Shown: one piece after another, positions 1-8,336 of the stretch
Numbering within the stretch: the stretch's first letter is position 1
Layout of the letters: every line of letters starts with the position of its first letter
Assembly (NCBI RefSeq): GCF_003590775.1
Contig: NZ_QYUM01000004.1
Coordinates: 372,001-436,000, forward strand
Origin: Sphingomonas cavernae
GTDB taxonomy: Bacteria > Pseudomonadota > Alphaproteobacteria > Sphingomonadales > Sphingomonadaceae
Length of the DNA: 64,000 nt
Direction: 5' to 3'
The notes under the pieces: model-generated
What the model was told of the DNA's origin: nothing
The model's input: the letters and a program-made list of their open reading frames with translations, nothing else
Databases searched by the model: none
Program-made: the position numbers and the translations under genes

Positions 1-340
1 CCTTTTCGAGCGCACCCGCGGGACGATATGCCTCGCCCGTGCCCGTCAGGTTGGGCGTCGGCTCGCGCTCCCAGGTCCTTGGCGACGGCAGTGCCTGATC
101 GGGCACCGCGTCGATCATATGATGAAGCCAGCTATGCCATTCGGGCGGGACGCGGCTCGAATCGTTCTGGCCCTTGTAGATGACCCAGCGGCGCGTGAGG
201 CCGGCCTGGGCCTTCTTGCCCTCATAATAGAGATTGCCCTGATCGTCCTCGCCGACCTTGCGCCCGTTGCGCATCGTGTTCAGCGCGGTGCCGAAGGTCG
301 CGCCTTCCCACCAGGTGAAGATATTCTTGAAAACGCCCAT
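1..340 (-). CDS. NADH:ubiquinone oxidoreductase NDUFA12-type subunit (partial, runs off left edge)
   Basis: The reverse strand reads from ATG at 340 without a stop to the window edge (113 codons). The product begins MGVFKNIFTWWEGATFGT and contains GLTRRWVIYKG and PPEWHSWLHHMID, the conserved signature of the NDUFA12/B17.2 family. This is an accessory subunit of respiratory complex I in mitochondria and alphaproteobacteria, on the matrix/cytoplasmic side of the peripheral arm. The family is usually about 120-140 residues, so only a short C-terminal piece is missing. A GGAG sequence sits just upstream of the ATG. The gene lies 131 bases downstream of the DUF192 lipoprotein gene, in the same direction. 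The subunit is a marker of alphaproteobacterial complex I. Confidence 0.88.
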   Translation of the reverse strand, partial: MGVFKNIFTWWEGATFGTALNTMRNGRKVGEDDQGNLYYEGKKAQAGLTRRWVIYKGQNDSSRVPPEWHSWLHHMIDAVPDQALPSPRTWEREPTPNLTGTGEAYRPAGALEK

Positions 341-389
341 GGGGGCTCCGTTACTGCAAAGGGACGCGCGAGAAAACCGCTTTTCGGCA

Positions 390-453
390 TAGAGCCTGAT
401 CGGTTGAGGTGGAAGCGCTTCGCGGTGGCTCTGAGAGCGTGAATCAGGCTCTA
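390..453. repeat. Inverted repeat with 11-base perfect arms
   Basis: TAGAGCCTGAT at 390-400 is mirrored by ATCAGGCTCTA at 443-453, with a 42-base spacer. It fills most of the gap between the DUF192 gene and the NDUFA12 gene. No T-run follows in the reading direction, so it is not an obvious intrinsic terminator. It may be a dispersed palindromic element or a regulatory stem. Confidence 0.6.
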
Positions 454-471
454 TTCGGATGGTTGACACGA

Positions 472-960
472 CTATTGCGGCAGCGCCGGGCCACCTTCCC
501 AACTGACATGATCGCCCTCGGCGATGCCCAGCGCAGCCGCGCGCCCGCCCGCGATTTCGAAGACCGCGGCCACGGGTTCACCCGATTGCACGGGCTCAAG
601 CGACTGCGGCACCGTCTCTTCGGCGATACGCGCGATGCTGCCGTCCGGGCGGATGAAGATCATGTCGAGCGGGATCAGCGTGTTCTTCATCCAGAAGCTT
701 GCGGGACGCGGCGGTGAGAAGGGAAAGATCATCCCGCCATCTGCGGGCAGCGAAGTACGATACATCAAACCCCGCGCCTGCTCCTCCTCGGTCCGTGCTA
801 CCTCGACGCGGAAATTGACCATGCCCTTCGCGGTCTTGACGCGCAGCGGCAGCAGCGCCTGTTCCTCGGTCTTGGCGGTGGCCACCGCATTGGATGCGGT
901 CCCGCAGCCGGCAACGAGCATCGCCGCGCCCAGCGCGGCCAGCAGGTCTTTCGATTTCAT
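472..960 (-). CDS. DUF192 family lipoprotein
   Basis: 162 residues from ATG at 960. The frame is open further upstream, but that part overlaps the upstream cold-shock gene. The start MKSKDLLAALGAAMLVAGC is a lipoprotein signal peptide with the lipobox LVAGC. The mature part holds the DUF192 signature: ARGLMYRTSLPADGGMIFPF, then FWMKNTLIPLDMIFI, then an ending around GDHVSW. DUF192 proteins are small beta-rich envelope proteins of unknown biochemical role. The gene starts four bases after the stop of the tandem cold-shock gene, so the two are probably co-transcribed and translationally coupled. Confidence 0.85.
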   Translation of the reverse strand: MKSKDLLAALGAAMLVAGCGTASNAVATAKTEEQALLPLRVKTAKGMVNFRVEVARTEEEQARGLMYRTSLPADGGMIFPFSPPRPASFWMKNTLIPLDMIFIRPDGSIARIAEETVPQSLEPVQSGEPVAAVFEIAGGRAAALGIAEGDHVSWEGGPALPQ

Positions 961-964
961 GTGG

Positions 965-1573
965 TTACTCGGGCCTTTCGACACAGACGGCGAGCAAACC
1001 CTTATTGCCCGCCACACACCGCGCCTGAAGCGCCTGGCCGGGTTCGATATCGGCAAGGCCCGCGCGACGCAGCGTTTCCATATGCACGAATATATCGCTG
1101 TCGTCCGAGCCGCGCACCAGAAAACCATAGCCCTTCACGCGGTTGAACCATTTGACGGTTACCGGCTCGAGCGGTCCCGCGTTTTCGAGCAGCGCGACGG
1201 GATCGATGCGATTCGCGCGATCGCCTGCCTGTTTGTCGAGATCGGGACCGATGGCGGTCGACAGGTCGAACGAAACGACCTGGCGCGCCTGAAGCCCGCG
1301 ATTGCGTCGCGCCGCCATGCAGACAAGCCGCGTCCCTTCGGGCAGGCTGCGCCGATCATGCTCGCGCAGCACCGAGAAATGAACGAGGATGTCGCCGGCG
1401 CCGTCATCCGAGACCATGAAGCCGAAGCCACGCGTGGCGTCGAACCATTTCATGGCGCCTTCGTGACGCTCCAGAATTTCGGGATCGGCTTCGATCACGG
1501 CTGCGCACTCGGTCCCCGTCTCAGGGAGATCAGTGTCGCGATTCAAAGCATCCAAGCGACCAGACTCATGCAC
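965..1573 (-). CDS. Tandem cold-shock-domain protein
   Basis: 202 residues beginning at GTG 1573, with AGGAGG about 11 bases upstream. Two cold-shock domains are visible. The first (about residues 40-105) has [13 protein letters not shown] (RNP1) and DILVHFSVL (RNP2). The second (about 135-200) has [13 protein letters not shown] and DIFVHMETL. Single-domain cold-shock proteins are about 70 residues; two-domain versions of about 200 residues are common in alphaproteobacteria. Such proteins bind single-stranded RNA or DNA and melt secondary structure. The roughly 35 residues before the first domain are acidic and probably disordered. The DUF192 gene follows four bases after the stop. The GTG start is uncertain within this N-terminal stretch. 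Confidence 0.9.
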   Translation of the reverse strand: MHESGRLDALNRDTDLPETGTECAAVIEADPEILERHEGAMKWFDATRGFGFMVSDDGAGDILVHFSVLREHDRRSLPEGTRLVCMAARRNRGLQARQVVSFDLSTAIGPDLDKQAGDRANRIDPVALLENAGPLEPVTVKWFNRVKGYGFLVRGSDDSDIFVHMETLRRAGLADIEPGQALQARCVAGNKGLLAVCVERPE

Positions 1574-1657
1574 GCGAGCGGTCCCCTCCTTATTTATGCG
1601 CCCTGAACGAATTTAGCACAGTCGATTCGAATCCGAAACCGAGCGATAAAGCGTGTA

Positions 1658-2191
1658 TCAATTCGGGTCGGCGGGGCATTCGCCGGGTAATGCCGCTACC
1701 AATAGCTTCGCAAATTCAAATGGATGGCCGGCACGCAACATCGCGGCAAGCTGCTTTTGTCGCCGGTTTTCCTCTGATGGTTCGAGAGCAAACGGACCGA
1801 TTTTCTTGCGCCGCGCATAGGTGAGCGCGGCATCCCACCCCCTTTCGTGCGCCTCTGCGCGGGCCACAGCGGCGTCGGCGTCCTCGATTCCCGCGATTCG
1901 CAGCGCCGAATCGACTCGGCGCGCGCCATAGCCACGGCGCGCGAGCGCTTCCGCGCGAGACTCCGCGAACAGCCGGTCGTTGACATAGCCGCGCTCCGCA
2001 AAGCGGGCGACAAGGGCCTCGTGGGGCGGGCTGCCCTCCCCGTCCCAGCCACGCTCGCGCAGCTTACGTTCGAGATACGCACGCAGCTTTGCACGCGTCG
2101 TCGCATATCGCTCGACATAATGGAGCGCGAGACGTTCCAAAGCCGCGGAATCGAGCGGCGGACGCGGGGATTTTCGGGGGTTCGTGCTCAC
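1658..2191 (-). CDS. recX: RecX-family regulatory protein
   Basis: 177 residues from GTG 2191; a second in-frame GTG lies six bases upstream. The frame stays open well upstream, but that extension looks non-coding. The protein has the RecX three-helix repeats: YATTRAKLRAYLERKL, then YVNDRLFAESRAEALARRG and GYGARRVDSALRIAGI, then a third repeat around ENRRQKQLAAMLRAGHPFE. RecX binds RecA and modulates its filament and coprotease activity. It is not next to recA here, as is common outside gammaproteobacteria. It is divergent from the fatty acyl-AMP ligase gene across a 135-base shared promoter region. No strong Shine-Dalgarno sequence precedes the GTG. Confidence 0.85.
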   Translation of the reverse strand: MSTNPRKSPRPPLDSAALERLALHYVERYATTRAKLRAYLERKLRERGWDGEGSPPHEALVARFAERGYVNDRLFAESRAEALARRGYGARRVDSALRIAGIEDADAAVARAEAHERGWDAALTYARRKKIGPFALEPSEENRRQKQLAAMLRAGHPFEFAKLLVAALPGECPADPN

Positions 2192-2326
2192 CGCCACGTT
2201 TGTGCCACAGTCGGGCCGGAATTTGAACGCGCCTTTACCGCTAAACAGCGAAACTGTAACAATTCGCGCCGGCAGGCATTTTGGGATCAAGCCCCTGCAA
2301 AGCTGGCAAAAAGGGACGCAGGCACG

Positions 2327-4102
2327 ATGCTCGATCTGGCAAGGGACACCGCGCCCGGCATGAAGGTCGCCGATATGCACATTCTGAACGCCACGCCGAC
2401 GGAGGACAGACTTCCGCGGCGCTTCTCCGATTTCGAGACGCTGGGCGAAGCGCTCGACTATGCCGCTCGCGGGCAGCGCGGGCTCAACTTCCACGATGCC
2501 CGCGGCAATCTGGCGCGGCCCTATCCGTTTTCCGAGTTGCGCCTCGACGCGCTCGACAATGCCTATCGCCTGATCGCGCACGGCGTGAAGCCGGGCGACC
2601 GGATCGCGTTGGTCGCGGAGACGGGCGCGGAGTTCGCGGCGCTGTTCTTCGGTGCGATCTATGCGGGCGCCTGGCCGGTGCCGCTGCCGCTGCCCACCTC
2701 GTTCGGCGGCAAGGACAGCTATATCGACCAGTTGAAGGTGCAGCTCGCCAGTTCCGATCCCGGCATCCTGTTCTTCCCGCAGGAGCTCGAGGCGATGGCG
2801 GGCGAAGCCGCGCGCCAGTCGAACGTCGAGGGCCTGGACTGGGAAAGCTTTACCAAGCGTCCCGCCGACGCCGTCGCTCTACCCAAGGCAGGGCCCGAGG
2901 ATATTGCTTATCTGCAATATTCAAGCGGATCGACGCGCTTCCCGCACGGCGTCGTCATCACGCATCATGCGCTGCTGAACAATCTCGCCGCGCACTCGCA
3001 TGGCATGGAAGTGCAGGACAGCGACCGCTGCATTTCGTGGCTGCCCTGGTACCATGACATGGGGCTGGTCGGCTGCCTCCTCTCGCCGATCGCCAATCAG
3101 GTTTCGGCCGACTACCTGAAGACCGAGGATTTCGCGCGGCGTCCGCTCGCCTGGCTCGACATGATCAGCCGCAATTCGGGCACCTCGATCAGCTATTCGC
3201 CGACCTTTGGCTACGACATCTGCGCGCGCCGCATGTCGAGCCAGACGCGCGCGTCTGAGCGCTTCGACCTCTCGCGCTGGCGGCTTGCGGGCAATGGCGC
3301 GGACATGATCCGCCCCGACGTGATGCAGAGCTTCGTCGACGCCTTTGCCGAGGCGGGCTTCAAAGCGAGCGCCTTCCTGCCCAGCTATGGCCTGGCCGAG
3401 GCGACGCTGGCGGTATCGATCATGCCCCCGGGCGAAGGCATCGTCGTCGAGCTGGTCGAGGAAACCCAGCTTTCGGGCAGCGAAGGCAATGAAGATCGGC
3501 CGCAGCGCTACCGCGCGATCGTCAATTGCGGCAAACCCTGCCGCGATATGGCGATCGAGATCCGCGACGAGGACGGCGCACCGCTTCCCGAAAGGGAGAT
3601 CGGCAAGGTCTGGTGCAAGGGCCCGTCGGTCATGGTCGGCTATTTCCGTGACCAGGACGCGACCGACGCCTGCCTGAAGGATGGCTGGCTCGACACCGGA
3701 GATATGGGTTACATATCAGACGGTTACATCTACATCGTCGGCCGCGCCAAGGATATGATCATCATCAATGGCAAGAACCATTGGCCACAGGATATCGAAT
3801 GGGCGGTTGAGCAGTTGCCCGGATTCAAACAAGGCGACATCGCGGCCTTTGCGATCACCACGCAGGGCGGCGAGGAAACTCCCGCGGTGCTCGTCCATTG
3901 CCGGGTGTCGGACAATGCAGAGCGGCTGCGGCTGCGTGACGAGATTCGCGACAAGGTGCGTTCGATCACGGGCATGCACTGCGTGGTCGAACTCGTGCCG
4001 CCGCGCACGCTGCCGCGCACCAGCTCGGGCAAGTTGAGCCGCGCCAAGGCGCGCAACCTCTATCTCTCGGGCGAGATCCAGCCCTTCGATCTCGCCGCCT
4101 GA
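2327..4102 (+). CDS. Fatty acyl-AMP ligase (FAAL-type adenylating enzyme)
   Basis: 591 residues from ATG 2327 (AGGGA upstream); another ATG at 2360 is possible. It is a member of the ANL adenylation superfamily. The phosphate-binding loop LQYSSGSTRFPHGV is at about residues 196-209, SWLPWYHDMGLVG follows, the adenine-binding LPSYGLAEATL comes next, and the hinge GWLDTGDMGYI is near residue 465. The C-terminal domain ends with RTSSGKLSRAKAR, carrying the conserved lysine. The WYHDMGL motif and overall length fit the long-chain fatty acyl-AMP ligases, which activate fatty acids for transfer to an acyl carrier protein, rather than acyl-CoA synthetases. No acyl carrier protein or synthase gene is adjacent, so the pathway (lipid or polyketide-like) cannot be read from context. 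Confidence 0.88.
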   Translation: MLDLARDTAPGMKVADMHILNATPTEDRLPRRFSDFETLGEALDYAARGQRGLNFHDARGNLARPYPFSELRLDALDNAYRLIAHGVKPGDRIALVAETGAEFAALFFGAIYAGAWPVPLPLPTSFGGKDSYIDQLKVQLASSDPGILFFPQELEAMAGEAARQSNVEGLDWESFTKRPADAVALPKAGPEDIAYLQYSSGSTRFPHGVVITHHALLNNLAAHSHGMEVQDSDRCISWLPWYHDMGLVGCLLSPIANQVSADYLKTEDFARRPLAWLDMISRNSGTSISYSPTFGYDICARRMSSQTRASERFDLSRWRLAGNGADMIRPDVMQSFVDAFAEAGFKASAFLPSYGLAEATLAVSIMPPGEGIVVELVEETQLSGSEGNEDRPQRYRAIVNCGKPCRDMAIEIRDEDGAPLPEREIGKVWCKGPSVMVGYFRDQDATDACLKDGWLDTGDMGYISDGYIYIVGRAKDMIIINGKNHWPQDIEWAVEQLPGFKQGDIAAFAITTQGGEETPAVLVHCRVSDNAERLRLRDEIRDKVRSITGMHCVVELVPPRTLPRTSSGKLSRAKARNLYLSGEIQPFDLAA

Positions 4103-4113
4103 ACGCCGCACGT

Positions 4114-4140
4114 GCCGTTCTCCGCATTTGCGGGAACGGC
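4114..4140. other. Hairpin downstream of the acyl-AMP ligase
   Basis: GCCGTTC (4114-4120) pairs with GAACGGC (4134-4140), and CCGC/GCGG stack inside around an ATTT loop. This is a strong stem 11 bases after the stop codon. No T-tract follows, so it may be an RNA-stabilising 3' structure rather than a canonical intrinsic terminator. Confidence 0.5.
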
Positions 4141-4240
4141 GCGTTGCCATGCTCGCGCTCGTGCAGATTCTTTAGATTTTCGTACAGAAACTTTCGCTCT
4201 CCTAACCGATCGCTAACCACTTGCGGTTAATCGCGGAGGC

Positions 4241-6595
4241 GTGGACCAGAAGTATGACAATGACGACGCCGCGCCGCGGTTAAGCTGGGGAGCCATTCTC
4301 GGTCTTCGCGATTCGGCGGGACTCGACGGGGGGGCGATCCGCGCCTCGCAGATCGCGGCGCTCCATGGATCTACGGGCGTCCGTTTTCTTGCCAATGTCG
4401 TCGGCGTGGTGCTGTTGACGCTTGTCCTGCGCAATCACACCGACCTGCTGCTGCTATACGGCTGGGGCATATCGACGCTGCTGCTCGCGACCCACACCGC
4501 GGTCGGCAAATGGCGTTTGCGCGGTTGGAACGATCGTTCGGCAACCCGCGCGGAACTTCACAAGGAAACCGCTGCAGCCGCACTGACCGGCGTGCTCTGG
4601 GGCTTTCCGGCGCTGCTGTTCTCCACCGCCGGTGCGCTCGAGCAAACGCTCGCACTTTGGGCGGTTCTCACCGCGCTGATGGCGGGCGCGGCCTTCGTGC
4701 TCACCTCCATCCCGCTCGCAACCGTCAGTTTTCTGCTGATCGTAGGCGGTGCGCTCGGCACATGGATGTGGCGGATCGACCTTCCCGTGCTGGCGGTCGC
4801 CGCGGGGCTCAACACGCTGATGCTGCTGGTCACCGCCTCGCTGAACGGCCGGCAATTTGCAAACAGCCGCGTCGCCGAGCTTCAGCTCGCCGAGAAGAAG
4901 GAAGTCGTCAGCCTGTTGCTGCGCGAGTTCGAGGACAGCGGCGCCGACTGGCTGTGGCAAATCGATGCCGGGCGCTGCCTGACGCATGTTTCGCCGCGTT
5001 TCGCCACCGCACTTGGCCTCGATCTTACCGAGCTCGAAGGCAAACCCTTCCTCCAGGTACTTGCCGGCGACAGTTGGGAAGCAGGGAATTTCGCTTCCGG
5101 GCTGCGTGAACTCGCCGAAAAGCTTAAACGGCGCGAGAGTTTTTCCGACCTCATCCTGCCCGTCAAGATCGACGGAGAAACGCGCTGGTGGGAGCTTTCC
5201 GCATCGCCGCGCCTCGACGATCGCGGCACCTTCCTCGGCTTTCGCGGCGTAGGATCCGACGTTACCCAGCAGCGCGATTCGGCGGACAAGATCAACCGGC
5301 TGGCGCGCTACGATACGCTGACCGGCCTACCCAACCGCATGCTGATCAATGAGACGGTCGCGCGCGCGATGCAGGACGCCGAGCAATGGCGCAGCCGCTG
5401 CGCTTTCATGATGATCGATCTCGACCGCTTCAAAGCCGTCAACGATACGCTCGGACACCCCGTGGGCGACCGCCTGCTCAGTCATGTCGCAGAACGACTG
5501 CGCTCGCTGATGAGCGACAACGAGCTCTGCGGACGGCTCGGCGGCGACGAATTCGCGGTCGTGGTGCGCGACGCAAGCGATCCGAGCCGGCTCGAGGCGT
5601 TGGCGCGCAACATCATCGAAACGCTCTCGCGCCCCTATGAGGTCGACCAGCACACGCTCTACATCGGCGCAAGCGTCGGCACCGCGGTCGGTCCCAAGGA
5701 CGGGCGCACCGCCGAGATGCTGATCCGCAGCGCGGACCTTGCGCTCTATCGCTCCAAGGATGCGGGCGGCGGTGCGCACCATCGTTACGAACCGCAATTC
5801 CATGCCGATGCCGAGGAACGCCGGACGCTCGAGATCGCGCTCAGAAGCGCGCTCGAAAAGGGCGAGCTCCACCTCGTCTTCCAGCCCGTAGTGTCGGCCA
5901 AGGATACGACGATCGAGGCATTCGAGACACTGCTGCGCTGGACGCATCCGACACTGGGCTCGATCCCGCCCTACAAGTTCGTGCCCGTTGCCGAGGATGC
6001 GCGCCTGATCGCCCCGATCGGCGAATGGGTGCTGCGCGCGGCCTGCGCCGAAGCCGCCAACTGGCCGTCGACGGTGCGGGTCGCGGTCAACGTTTCGCCC
6101 GAGCAACTCAACGATCCCAATTTCGTCACCTCGGTGATCTCGGCATTGTCGCACAGTGGCCTGCCGCCCCACCGGCTTGAGCTCGAAGTCACCGAAAGCA
6201 TCTTCCTGCGCGAGGGGACCGGCGCGATCAACGTGCTCGACCAGATCCTGGGCCTCGGCGTCCGGCTGGCGCTCGACGATTTCGGCACGGGCTATTCGTC
6301 GCTCGGCTATCTCAGGAAGACGCAGTTCTCGACGATCAAGATCGACCGCAGCTTCGTCCAGGGCGCCGCGAAGAACAGCGCGGAAAGCCTCGCGATCATT
6401 CGCGCGGTGGTTGCGATGGCCGACAGCCTCGGCATGTCGACGACCGCCGAGGGCGCTGAGACCGAGGAAGAATTCGAGATGATCCGTCAGCTCGGTTGCC
6501 GCAAGGTCCAAGGCTATCTGTTCGGCAAGCCCATGCCCGCCGAGGAAGCCCGCCAACTGCTCGCCAAGGCCAGCCGCAGCCGCGCGGCCGCCTGA
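4241..6595 (+). CDS. Membrane GGDEF-EAL cyclic-di-GMP protein with PAS domain
   Basis: 784 residues from GTG 4241, preceded by GGAGGC. The N-terminus (about 48-205) has several hydrophobic segments forming a membrane sensor unit. A PAS-like domain follows (about 225-345, with WLWQIDAGRCLTHVSPRF). A GGDEF domain spans about 350-510, with an intact GGDEF at 434-438 and MIDLDRFKAVND. The EAL domain spans about 530-775. Its signature reads ETL (563-565) instead of EAL, but metal and catalytic positions look intact: RVAVNVSP, ELEVTES, LALDDFGTG, IKIDRSF, AEGAET. The serine-aspartate stretch before GGDEF lacks the RxxD inhibitory site. It could make and degrade cyclic di-GMP, and the net direction cannot be told. 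The isochorismatase-like gene follows closely. Confidence 0.93.
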   Translation: MDQKYDNDDAAPRLSWGAILGLRDSAGLDGGAIRASQIAALHGSTGVRFLANVVGVVLLTLVLRNHTDLLLLYGWGISTLLLATHTAVGKWRLRGWNDRSATRAELHKETAAAALTGVLWGFPALLFSTAGALEQTLALWAVLTALMAGAAFVLTSIPLATVSFLLIVGGALGTWMWRIDLPVLAVAAGLNTLMLLVTASLNGRQFANSRVAELQLAEKKEVVSLLLREFEDSGADWLWQIDAGRCLTHVSPRFATALGLDLTELEGKPFLQVLAGDSWEAGNFASGLRELAEKLKRRESFSDLILPVKIDGETRWWELSASPRLDDRGTFLGFRGVGSDVTQQRDSADKINRLARYDTLTGLPNRMLINETVARAMQDAEQWRSRCAFMMIDLDRFKAVNDTLGHPVGDRLLSHVAERLRSLMSDNELCGRLGGDEFAVVVRDASDPSRLEALARNIIETLSRPYEVDQHTLYIGASVGTAVGPKDGRTAEMLIRSADLALYRSKDAGGGAHHRYEPQFHADAEERRTLEIALRSALEKGELHLVFQPVVSAKDTTIEAFETLLRWTHPTLGSIPPYKFVPVAEDARLIAPIGEWVLRAACAEAANWPSTVRVAVNVSPEQLNDPNFVTSVISALSHSGLPPHRLELEVTESIFLREGTGAINVLDQILGLGVRLALDDFGTGYSSLGYLRKTQFSTIKIDRSFVQGAAKNSAESLAIIRAVVAMADSLGMSTTAEGAETEEEFEMIRQLGCRKVQGYLFGKPMPAEEARQLLAKASRSRAAA

Positions 6596-6633
6596 TTCTC
6601 GCACGACGGTGCGGCGTGCGCTATGGTGCCGCG

Positions 6634-7233
6634 GTGACCGGTGAAACCGCCCTTCTGCTCATCGACCTGCAATGCGCGATCGACGATCCGCGCTGGGCGG
6701 AGACCGGGCCACGCAATAACCCGCAAGCCGAGGCGCGCGTCGCAGAGCTGCTCGCAAACTGGCGCGCCAGTCACTGGCCGGTCATCCATGTTCGCCACGA
6801 TTCGACAGAGCCCGATTCGGCATATCGCCCCGGCCAGCCCGGGCACGCCTTTCGCGCCGAGGCGATCCCGCTTGCGCACGAGACGGTGATCCCCAAGCAC
6901 GTCAACAGCGCCTTCATCGGCACAGGGCTCGAAAATGCGCTGCGCCGCGCGGGCATCACGCGACTGGTGGTGGCGGGCGTCATCACCAACAACTCGGTCG
7001 AGGCGACGGTGCGCATGGCGGGCAATATGGGCTTCGACACGCTGCTTGCCGAGGATGCGTGCTTTACCTTTGCCAGACGCGATCTTGCGGGGCGCATATG
7101 GAGCGCAGAAGACGTCCATGCGCTCAGCCTCGCCAATCTCGAAGGCGAATATTGCCGCGTCCTGCGAGTGTCCGAAATTTTGTCCGAAGTTCAGGCCAAC
7201 AGCGCCCTTGCGCTCGGCTCCCACCGGGGCTAA
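6634..7233 (+). CDS. Isochorismatase-like cysteine hydrolase family protein lacking the usual cysteine
   Basis: 199 residues if started at GTG 6634; GTG 6616 is an alternative, and neither has a clear Shine-Dalgarno. The Rossmann-like fold starts TALLLIDLQCAIDDP with the catalytic aspartate. PKHVNSAFIGT carries the catalytic lysine and LVVAGVITNNSVEATVRMAG is the nucleophile loop. In this family the loop usually reads T-x-x-C-V; here it is TNNSV, so serine stands where the cysteine is expected. E. coli YecD is, from memory, another member with a substituted nucleophile. Activity on amides or isochorismate is therefore uncertain. The gene ends 22 bases before tRNA-Trp, and its stop codon overlaps the probable tRNA promoter. 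Confidence 0.8.
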   Translation: MTGETALLLIDLQCAIDDPRWAETGPRNNPQAEARVAELLANWRASHWPVIHVRHDSTEPDSAYRPGQPGHAFRAEAIPLAHETVIPKHVNSAFIGTGLENALRRAGITRLVVAGVITNNSVEATVRMAGNMGFDTLLAEDACFTFARRDLAGRIWSAEDVHALSLANLEGEYCRVLRVSEILSEVQANSALALGSHRG

Positions 7234-7236
7234 TAG
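7208..7236 (+). promoter_or_regulatory. Probable sigma-70 promoter for tRNA-Trp-secE-nusG
   Basis: TTGCGC (7208-7213), a 17-base spacer and TAATAG (7231-7236) lie 20 bases before the tRNA 5' end. The -10 box contains the stop codon of the hydrolase gene. The position suits a transcript starting just before tRNA-Trp and reading on into secE and nusG. Confidence 0.55.
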
Positions 7237-7255
7237 CCGCGCTCTTCCCGCCTTT

Positions 7256-7331
7256 AGGGGTATAGCTCAGTTGGTAGAGCATCGGTCTCCAAAACCGAGG
7301 GTCGTGGGTTCGAGTCCCTCTGCCCCTGCCA
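7256..7331 (+). tRNA. tRNA-Trp (CCA anticodon)
   Basis: The cloverleaf is readable. The acceptor AGGGGTA pairs with TGCCCCT, including one G-T. The D-arm region is GCTCAGTTGGTAGAGC. The anticodon arm reads CGGTCTCCAAAACCG with anticodon CCA. The T-arm contains GGTTCGAGTCC. Discriminator G is followed by an encoded CCA at 7329-7331. Placement just before secE-nusG is a common arrangement in proteobacteria. Confidence 0.97.
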
Positions 7332-7470
7332 TGCTTGCTTTGAAAGGCAGCGCGGTTTATGGGGGCGGGATACGAAATCGAGGTCTTTGGGCGGCTCCGG
7401 TCGATAGGACCGGAAGGACGCCTGCGGGCCTCGTTTTCGTTGTTTGATGATTTTTGAAGGCGGAACAGAC

Positions 7471-7668
7471 GTGGCAAAGGTCAATCCGGGCGAGTTCATC
7501 CGGCAGGTGCGTGCCGAGACCGCAAAGGTGGTCTGGCCGTCGAGCAAGGAAACGATGATGACCGCCGTCATGGTGCTCATCATGACGACGATCCTCGCGC
7601 TGTTCTTCTTCGGGGTCGATACGGCGTTCAGCCGCATCGTGAAGCTTCTGCTCAGCTTCGTCGGCTGA
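7471..7668 (+). CDS. secE: Preprotein translocase subunit SecE
   Basis: 65 residues from GTG 7471, with AAGG about 10 bases upstream. The frame extends a little further upstream, but VAKVNPGEFIRQVRAETAKV is the natural SecE N-terminus. The amphipathic segment with the signature VWPSSKETMMTAV is followed by one transmembrane helix (about residues 30-60). SecE is the essential clamp of the SecYEG channel in the inner membrane; bacterial single-span forms are about 60-70 residues. It is followed after 19 bases by nusG, the near-universal bacterial pair. Confidence 0.95.
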   Translation: MAKVNPGEFIRQVRAETAKVVWPSSKETMMTAVMVLIMTTILALFFFGVDTAFSRIVKLLLSFVG

Positions 7669-7687
7669 TCACGGTTTAGGGACTTAC

Positions 7688-8224
7688 ATGTCGCGCTGGT
7701 ACATCATTCACGCCTATTCGGGCTTCGAGAACAAGGTTCGTGACGCGATCATGGCGGAAGCCGCGCGCATGGGCCTCGAACAGCTCGTCGAATCGGTCGA
7801 GGTTCCTGTCGAAACGGTGACCGAGGTCCGCCGCGGCAAGAAGGTCCAGTCGGAGCGGAAATTTTTCCCCGGCTACGTCCTCGCCAAGCTCGAGATGAAC
7901 GACGACGTCTATCACCTGGTGAAGAACACGCCGAAGGTGACGGGCTTCCTCGGTTCGAGCGGCAAGCCGCAGCCGATCAGCGAGGCCGAGGCCGCGCGCA
8001 TCCTCAACACCAAGGAGGAAGCCGCCGCTGCGCCCAAGCATCAGATCAAGGTCGATTACGAGATCGGCGATCAGGTCAAGGTTCTCGACGGTCCCTTCGC
8101 CAGCTTCAACGGGCTGGTCGAGGAGCTCGACTTCGAGAAGAACAAGGTCAAGGTCGCGGTCTCGATCTTCGGCCGCGCAACGCCCGTCGAGCTCGACTTC
8201 GAGCAGGTCGAGCGCGCGAAATAA
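7688..8224 (+). CDS. nusG: Transcription termination/antitermination factor NusG
   Basis: 178 residues, the normal NusG length. The NGN domain starts [19 protein letters not shown] and carries [17 protein letters not shown] and [12 protein letters not shown]. The C-terminal KOW domain has [20 protein letters not shown] and ends VELDFEQVE. NusG binds the RNA polymerase clamp and links it to Rho or to ribosomal protein S10. It lies in the secE-nusG-rplK-rplA order. Confidence 0.97.
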   Translation: MSRWYIIHAYSGFENKVRDAIMAEAARMGLEQLVESVEVPVETVTEVRRGKKVQSERKFFPGYVLAKLEMNDDVYHLVKNTPKVTGFLGSSGKPQPISEAEAARILNTKEEAAAAPKHQIKVDYEIGDQVKVLDGPFASFNGLVEELDFEKNKVKVAVSIFGRATPVELDFEQVERAK

Positions 8225-8231
8225 GGATTTG

Positions 8232-8279
8232 GTCCCGGCGACGGCCGGGATCAGAGTGCCCCGGCTTCGGCCGGGGCAC
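8232..8279. repeat. Two adjacent GC hairpins between nusG and rplK
   Basis: A first hairpin (about 8232-8250) is built on CCCGGC/GCCGGG. A second is perfect: GTGCCCCGGC (8256-8265), loop TTCG, GCCGGGGCAC (8270-8279). The second has the very stable UUCG tetraloop. No T-run follows, so this may be an RNA processing or stabilising element, or a small palindromic repeat. It separates secE-nusG from rplK-rplA. Confidence 0.6.
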
Positions 8280-8336
8280 AAAATTGCGGGAGGCCTTTAG
8301 GCCGCATGAACCGCTAAACTTGAAAGAGAGTGAAAC

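Noticed and set aside
472-1128. Longer start for the DUF192 gene at 1128
   Set aside because: The extension lacks family features and overlaps the cold-shock gene; the ATG at 960 gives a proper lipoprotein signal.
6496-6633. Upstream start of the isochorismatase-like protein
   Set aside because: It would begin inside the preceding EAL domain gene and adds a basic stretch unlike the family N-terminus.
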